From positions 1 to 9,077 of the forward strand of contig CAMLGR010000170.1 in the NCBI GenBank assembly GCA_946479615.1: DNA of 9,077 nt, in the 5' to 3' direction. This document shows positions 4,670 to 9,077 of this stretch, piece by piece. The notes beneath the pieces are model-generated. The model made no database searches. It saw only the letters and a list, made by a program, of their open reading frames with translations, and was not told where the DNA came from. The DNA is from an uncultured Bacteroidota bacterium. GTDB lineage: Bacteria > Bacteroidota > Bacteroidia > Chitinophagales > Chitinophagaceae. Position 1 is the stretch's first letter; each line of letters begins with the position of its first letter. A program made the translations under genes and the position numbers.

Positions 4670-7589
4670 TATCAATCTCCAACCCCCAATCCCTTCCTTT
4701 ATTCACAGCCGGTACCCCTTCGGTGATCCAGTGTGCCGGTCTTTCATCTTTCAATAGCCAATCGAAATATTGCTGTTCTCTCACCTGGATATCTTTCCGG
4801 TTTCTTCTTTCAATTAGATTATGTGCTTCACCATTATAATTCAATAACCATACTTTCTTTCCCAACCGGCGCATGGCAGTAAACAATTCAATTCCCTGGT
4901 ACCAGGGAACAGCACCATCCGCATCGTTGGACATGATCACTAACGGTGTTTTTACTTTGGGCAACCGGAATAACGGAGAGTTATCGATATACAATTGCGG
5001 TTTCTCCCATAAAGTAGCGCCGATACGACTTTGTGTTTTCTCATATTGAAACTGCCTGTTCAATCCGCTTTCCCAGCGGATACCACCATAAGCGCTGGTC
5101 ATATTGGCAACCGGCGCACCGGCCCAGGCTGCTTTAAAAAGATTGGTAGCAGTAATAAGATAAGCCACCTGGTAACCACCCCAGCTTTGCCCCTGGATAC
5201 CAATACGCGTACTGTCAACAAATCCTTTTTTCACCACAGCCCTCGCGCCGCTGACAATATAATTATACGCATCATTACCCGGGTGACCGGTGGTATAATG
5301 AATATCAGGCGCAAACACAATATATCCGCGGCTGACAAAGAAAGGAATATTGAGCCGGCTTGGCGTAGGCGCCGGAGCCTGGTAAGTATAAAGCCCGTTA
5401 CTCAGCGTTTCATAGAAATAACAGATCATCGGGTATTTTCTGGAAGGATCAAAGTTCTCGGGCTTGTACACGATCCCTTCCGATTCTTTCCCGCTATACG
5501 CTTTCCATGTAAACAATTCGGCTGTACCCCAGTTATAATCACCCTGCTGTGAATTGATCGAAGAAAGTTTGGTTTCCACACCGGCCGCGTTCAGGATATA
5601 TATATCCGGTGAAGACGTATAATTCTCTTTGGTATAAATAAGACAGTTGCCATCTTTCGCCCTGTCGACGAAATTATAGGTGAATTTTGTATACACCGGT
5701 GAAACGGCTGCCCCCGAAGCAGACGCATTACCGGAAAACAATACCGATGTTTTTGCTGTATTATCGAACCCGCGTAGCAATAAGGATTGATCCCTTTTTA
5801 TAAAATATTCATCAGGTTCGGTTCGGATATAACGAAATGTATTTTTTGTTTCCCGGCCTTTGTATGTGAATCGCGAAGGATTTCTTTTCGCAGCCGGATC
5901 GACCGTCCAGATATCATACCGGTCATAGATGAATACCGTGGAATCACCTTCTGCCCAGGCCATCACCCCATAAGGAGAAGGATCTGTGGGTGAATCATTC
6001 TCTTCATCATACAAAGGCACTTTAATCTTTTCCGTAATATTTTTTACACCGTGACCATCCCAGCAGAAATAATTCTTTGCCTTGAAATCATACCATATGA
6101 TATACTTACCCGTTGATGAAACATACCCTGGTGTTATGATCCCATCCAGGTCCTTTTTGATCAACCGCATAGAATCATTTTCCGGGTCAATAGCATAAAC
6201 ATCTTTGCGGGTGTCTCCTGCCCACTGGCTTTCGATACGTTTACCAAAATCCGTTATTCCTGCAAACTGATCGCCATCACCTTCATTGGTGATAATGATC
6301 TGTGGAATTTCCCTGGAACCCAGTTGCACCAGTTTGTTTTGCTCCAGCAGGTAAACAGCCTGGTAATTTCTTTGCAGATCGGTACGCAAGCGGTTCAGTT
6401 GTGCTGTCTGCAAATAATCATCATTATAATGCCATACATCTACTTTAGCAAGATCCATATCAACCAGGGTTGTATCCTTCGGAGGCTTGATCGGTGCTGT
6501 ACCAAAGAATAAACGTTTACCGCTTTTGCTGAAAGACAATACCCCGAATTCACTTATCGTAGACCCCATCGGCATGCCGGCTGTATTTTTATCGGCCAGT
6601 AAAACAGCCGAATCCATTCCTTCTTTATAATACCATACCTTATAAAACTTCTGCAACTGTTTAGGCTTTGCTTCTCTTTCTGCTACCCAGGCGGCCTGCT
6701 GCCCGTCTTCTGCCATAGCGAAATACCGGAAGTCGTTGATACCACGGCTGATCGTATCTGCAAATCCTTTGTGCAGATCGAAATACAATACCGATACTTT
6801 ACTTGAAGAATCTTTGGGATTACGTGATTGGGCCACTAACAATTTTTGCCCGTTTTTACTGAACCCGTAATCCAGTACATACCTGAACCATGTTTCTTCA
6901 CCGGTACGCAGGTTGTGCAGGACAAGATCGGTACCCGTCTTTGTTACAGAGGAAGAAGTATCCGTTTCATCGGCATCTCTTGCAATGCTATACATTTCAT
7001 CATCGCGGTTATTACTATTGCTTACTTTCTTTGCGGGTATCGATTCTATATAAGCGCGGAGTGAATCGATCACGCGTTGAAGACTATCTGCTTTCTTATC
7101 CGTTGCTTTGGTTTTTGCAGCGGGCTCCGGTTTCTTATCAAGATGATACGCGACCCATCCATAACTTTTCTCTGGTGTCTTATAACTTTTCACCTTCGCT
7201 GTTTTCCATACCGTATCTTTTCCCAGTTCGATGATCGCCAGGGAATCACCGGTAAGCTCTTCCGGTTTTTTCTTTTTGATCTTTGCCTCGCGGGTATCCT
7301 TGAAAAAAGGTTTGATCCTGAAAATAAGATACCGGCTGTCTTCCGTGATCAGCGCATTATATCCCCGCGAAACTGTTTTCTTATACTTCGTATCGGCTGA
7401 CTGGATCACGAGTTCATTATCGCCTTCCTGCGGATTGATCGTATACACGACCCATTTTCCATCGTTACTGATCAATTTTTCTGTAATGCTTTGCCAGCCA
7501 TCATACACTGTATGATCAAGAGGTTTTTTCTGGGCAAAAGAAAATATAGCTGTTAGTGTCAGCAAAGGGAGCAAACCGATTTTTCTCAT
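4665..7589 (-). CDS. Exported prolyl oligopeptidase (S9) family serine peptidase, 974 aa
   Basis: This is a secreted or periplasmic alpha/beta-hydrolase peptidase of the S9 family, expected to trim peptides in the envelope. The N-terminus MRKIGLLPLLTLTAIFSFAQ is a Sec signal peptide with a likely cut after SFA. Residues about 25-690 carry repeated beta-propeller-like strands (SNDGKWVVYT, SKNGQKLLVA, SKSGKRLFFG, SSTGKYIIWY). The catalytic domain follows at about 695-950. The nucleophile Ser802 is in GQSWGGY, the acid is probably Asp891 in NDADGAVPW, and His923 is in GEAHNL, so the triad is complete. A Lys/Ala/Asp-rich stretch at 153-185 (KKPEPAAKTKATDKK, then a short heptad-like helix) looks like an insertion in the propeller. 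No second hydrolase domain is present. The ATG at 7589 is supported by the signal peptide. It lies on the same strand as the methyltransferase gene, but 96 nt downstream and past a possible terminator. Confidence 0.93.
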   Translation of the reverse strand: MRKIGLLPLLTLTAIFSFAQKKPLDHTVYDGWQSITEKLISNDGKWVVYTINPQEGDNELVIQSADTKYKKTVSRGYNALITEDSRYLIFRIKPFFKDTREAKIKKKKPEELTGDSLAIIELGKDTVWKTAKVKSYKTPEKSYGWVAYHLDKKPEPAAKTKATDKKADSLQRVIDSLRAYIESIPAKKVSNSNNRDDEMYSIARDADETDTSSSVTKTGTDLVLHNLRTGEETWFRYVLDYGFSKNGQKLLVAQSRNPKDSSSKVSVLYFDLHKGFADTISRGINDFRYFAMAEDGQQAAWVAEREAKPKQLQKFYKVWYYKEGMDSAVLLADKNTAGMPMGSTISEFGVLSFSKSGKRLFFGTAPIKPPKDTTLVDMDLAKVDVWHYNDDYLQTAQLNRLRTDLQRNYQAVYLLEQNKLVQLGSREIPQIIITNEGDGDQFAGITDFGKRIESQWAGDTRKDVYAIDPENDSMRLIKKDLDGIITPGYVSSTGKYIIWYDFKAKNYFCWDGHGVKNITEKIKVPLYDEENDSPTDPSPYGVMAWAEGDSTVFIYDRYDIWTVDPAAKRNPSRFTYKGRETKNTFRYIRTEPDEYFIKRDQSLLLRGFDNTAKTSVLFSGNASASGAAVSPVYTKFTYNFVDRAKDGNCLIYTKENYTSSPDIYILNAAGVETKLSSINSQQGDYNWGTAELFTWKAYSGKESEGIVYKPENFDPSRKYPMICYFYETLSNGLYTYQAPAPTPSRLNIPFFVSRGYIVFAPDIHYTTGHPGNDAYNYIVSGARAVVKKGFVDSTRIGIQGQSWGGYQVAYLITATNLFKAAWAGAPVANMTSAYGGIRWESGLNRQFQYEKTQSRIGATLWEKPQLYIDNSPLFRLPKVKTPLVIMSNDADGAVPWYQGIELFTAMRRLGKKVWLLNYNGEAHNLIERRNRKDIQVREQQYFDWLLKDERPAHWITEGVPAVNKGRDWGLEIDK

Positions 7590-7627
7590 TTATCGAATTT
7601 TGATGCTTAAAGTTAAGGAAATTGAGA

Positions 7628-7686
7628 AGAGTGGTGAGCGATGAATAGTCAATGGTGAATAGTGAATTTGCTCCGCTCACCGCTCT
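7628..7686. terminator. Inverted repeat just after the methyltransferase gene, possible terminator
   Basis: Arms of 13 nt (7628-7640, AGAGTGGTGAGCG; 7674-7686, CGCTCACCGCTCT) pair with one T/G position around a 33-nt loop that contains the near-repeats GAATAGTCAATG and GAATAGTGAATT. The arm at 7674-7686 touches the methyltransferase stop codon. It may end the EamA-methyltransferase transcript before the S9 peptidase gene. No T-tract follows on the minus strand, so the terminator call is weak. Confidence 0.4.
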
Positions 7687-8540
7687 CATTCTTTCCTTCC
7701 CACTATTATTCCATACCCCCACAATCCCCTCTTCATTCCCAGGCGCTGGTATTTGCAGGCGCGGATATTCCCTTTTTGTACAGGCGTTGCAGGGCGGGAA
7801 AAGTTGATCTTTTTCCATAATAAGTAGAGGGAGGCCAGGAAATAAAACCGATATAGCCGCCGCGAAGAATGAGCCGTTTCCCTGGAGATATCACGGTATT
7901 GTATATTACTAAAACCTGCATCCTTCATAAAAGAAGTAAACCGATCCGGCGTTTCCAGGTAATTCACCTGCCATCCATCGAGCCATTGACGGATGACAGG
8001 ATGATCATTGTTCTCATACCGGCTGACAAAACCGTCTGCTACGATCAATCTACCACCCGGTTTTAACAACCGCCATGCTTCCTTTATAAATGTTTCTTTG
8101 CTATCGGCATAACAAATGCTTTCACATCCCCATACTACATCAAAACTTTCAGCTGGAAAATCAGTTGCACAATAATCCATTCGTTTAAAATCAACCAGCT
8201 CCGTTACTTTTTTTATGCCTGCATTCTTATTAGCCTGGGCGACCTGTTTATCACTAAGCGTAATGCCCATCACTTTTGCTCCTGTTGCAGCCGCTATAAA
8301 GATCGAACTGCCTCCTACTCCGCAACCGGCATCCAGAACCTTATCGCTGGAACTGATCCCTGCGGTTTCAATCATGATTTCATTCATACGCAATAAAGAA
8401 GCGGGAAAGGAATTGACCTTTTCATCCCAGTATCCATAATGAATAGCAAGACTGTTATCGAGGTCCCAGGAATCACGATACGCATGCTCCGTTGTATTAT
8501 AATATTCAATTATTTTATTATGATATTCCTTTTTGTCCAT
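7686..8540 (-). CDS. Class I SAM-dependent methyltransferase, 284 aa
   Basis: A cytoplasmic methyltransferase with the Rossmann-type SAM-binding fold. Motif I is VLDAGCGVGGSS at 68-79. The acidic end of the second strand lies in GAKVMGITLSDKQ, and DFKRMDYCATDFPAESFDVVWGCESICYA holds the motif II/III region. LLKPGGRLIVADGF (about 159-172) is the usual post-III motif. The HYGYWDE segment near residue 34 resembles tocopherol-, sterol- and small-molecule N/C-methyltransferases, but the substrate is not clear. I chose the ATG at 8540 (MDKKEYHNKIIEYYN). A frame extending to 8597 adds 19 residues that lie inside the upstream transporter gene. The start overlaps the end of the EamA gene by 23 nt, which suggests one transcript and coupled translation. 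The C-terminal 60 residues are basic and aromatic (RRLYRFYFLASLYLLWKK) and could touch membrane lipid. Confidence 0.9.
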   Translation of the reverse strand: MDKKEYHNKIIEYYNTTEHAYRDSWDLDNSLAIHYGYWDEKVNSFPASLLRMNEIMIETAGISSSDKVLDAGCGVGGSSIFIAAATGAKVMGITLSDKQVAQANKNAGIKKVTELVDFKRMDYCATDFPAESFDVVWGCESICYADSKETFIKEAWRLLKPGGRLIVADGFVSRYENNDHPVIRQWLDGWQVNYLETPDRFTSFMKDAGFSNIQYRDISRETAHSSRRLYRFYFLASLYLLWKKINFSRPATPVQKGNIRACKYQRLGMKRGLWGYGIIVGRKE

Positions 8541-9077
8541 GCGAGAGTTTGCGTTCCTGTTTAATGAGTAAAAATATATGGATAAGCAAGGCCACACCGA
8601 TCACGGCAAAACCATAATAAAAAGAAGTACTGAGAAATTTATTTTCCTTGTAAATAATAAATGCGAGCAGAATGCCATAGACGGGCTCGAGATTATAAGT
8701 CAGGTTGACAGTAAACGCCGATAATTTTTTCAGGGCATAACTGGAAAGCTGGAAAGCGAGCACCGAACAAAAAAGCGCCAGCACCAACAACCATAGCAGG
8801 TTCATTTTATCCGGTAAAAAATCAGTGACAGGAAAACGCTGCAGATAAAAAGGAAGGAAGGCCGACAAACTGATAAAACCACCTGTTTGTTGCCAGGCCA
8901 GCATGGTTTGCACATTGGTTCTTTTCAAAAACTCACGGTTATAGATCGGGAATAATGATCCGAGCATGGACGATATCACACCAAAGATGATCCCGTTTTT
9001 ATACTGTGTATCGAAATGAAAGATGATATAAATACACAGGATGGTTATCAATCCCAATACCAATTCTGTTTTATGAA
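8518..9077 (-). CDS. EamA/DMT-family transporter, C-terminal part (5' end outside window)
   Basis: A drug/metabolite transporter of the EamA type, acting in the inner membrane to export or exchange small metabolites. About 185 residues are present. The frame is open to the window edge (HKTELVLGLITIL...), so the TTG at 9061-9063 is not the true start. Hydrophobic segments can be seen at ELVLGLITILCIYIIF, GIIFGVISSMLGSLFPIY, LLWLLVLALFCSVLAFQL and GFAVIGVALLIHIFLLI, with a shorter one at LEPVYGILLAFIIY. The NLTYNLEPVYGILLAFIIYKE pattern is typical of the second EamA repeat. The C-terminus is short and basic (KQERKLSHGQKG). It overlaps the start of the methyltransferase gene by 23 nt. The transported substrate is unknown. 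Confidence 0.9.
   Translation of the reverse strand, partial: HKTELVLGLITILCIYIIFHFDTQYKNGIIFGVISSMLGSLFPIYNREFLKRTNVQTMLAWQQTGGFISLSAFLPFYLQRFPVTDFLPDKMNLLWLLVLALFCSVLAFQLSSYALKKLSAFTVNLTYNLEPVYGILLAFIIYKENKFLSTSFYYGFAVIGVALLIHIFLLIKQERKLSHGQKGIS

Noticed and set aside
5031..5552. A 173-codon plus-strand frame opposite the S9 peptidase catalytic domain
   Set aside because: It is an antisense shadow of the Ser802 region; composition and lack of motifs argue against a gene.
7608..7615. TAACTTTA on the minus strand as a -7 promoter element for the S9 peptidase gene
   Set aside because: It resembles TAnnTTTG, but no TTG is found at the expected distance upstream, so support is too weak to list.
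7516..7818. A 100-codon minus-strand frame between the S9 peptidase and methyltransferase genes
   Set aside because: It overlaps the methyltransferase C-terminal coding sequence in another frame and the start of the S9 gene. The encoded peptide is low-complexity intergenic translation.

Overview
The window looks like Bacteroidota chromosome, probably Chitinophagaceae or a close relative. The protein families fit (a branched-chain-type E2 acyltransferase, an exported 974-residue S9 peptidase, a Bacteroidota-type small HUH transposase). Gene starts lack Shine-Dalgarno sequences, and candidate promoters resemble the Bacteroidota TTG / TAnnTTTG form. This placement is inferred from the sequence alone.

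Layout from left to right: the 3' part of a 2-oxo acid dehydrogenase E2 gene (+, cut by the window edge); a VOC/glyoxalase-fold gene (-); about 770 bp of hairpin repeats and tandemly repeated leader sequence; a REP-associated-type HUH (Y1, IS200-like) transposase gene (+); a second, inverted hairpin-repeat cluster; a histidine phosphatase lipoprotein gene (-); an unrecognised 237-residue gene (+); a large exported prolyl-oligopeptidase-family gene (-); a class I SAM-dependent methyltransferase gene (-); and the 3' part of an EamA/DMT transporter gene (-, cut by the window edge) that overlaps the methyltransferase by 23 nt.

The main point of interest is a REP/RAYT-like system. The transposase gene at 2480-3040 has a GC-rich repeat family on both sides. 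Each full repeat has a TGTCC box, then a 10-bp stem with one bulged T, then a 3-bp inner stem closed by a GAA triloop (core GCGAAGC). Five full hairpins (1757, 1914, 2167, 2356, 3053) show compensatory base changes, which is direct support for a selected structure. Truncated half-units with TGTC boxes, often 27-29 nt apart, sit beside them. Hairpins just upstream of the gene are on the + strand and the one downstream is on the - strand, so the cluster is an inverted pair around the gene. The hairpin plus the roughly 90-nt leader that ends at the transposase start codon occurs three times in tandem upstream of the gene.

A second, unrelated repeat family is an AT-rich, perfectly palindromic element of about 94-97 nt (38-39 bp arms, 18-21 nt loop). 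Its three copies lie exactly in the three convergent intergenic regions (1215-1311, 3165-3258, 4574-4669), and two of them supply the stop codon of the minus-strand gene. They look like mobile or copied bidirectional terminators. Copies 2 and 3 have the same 18-nt loop in opposite orientation.

The remaining genes look like ordinary metabolic or envelope functions, with no evidence that they act together with the repeat systems.
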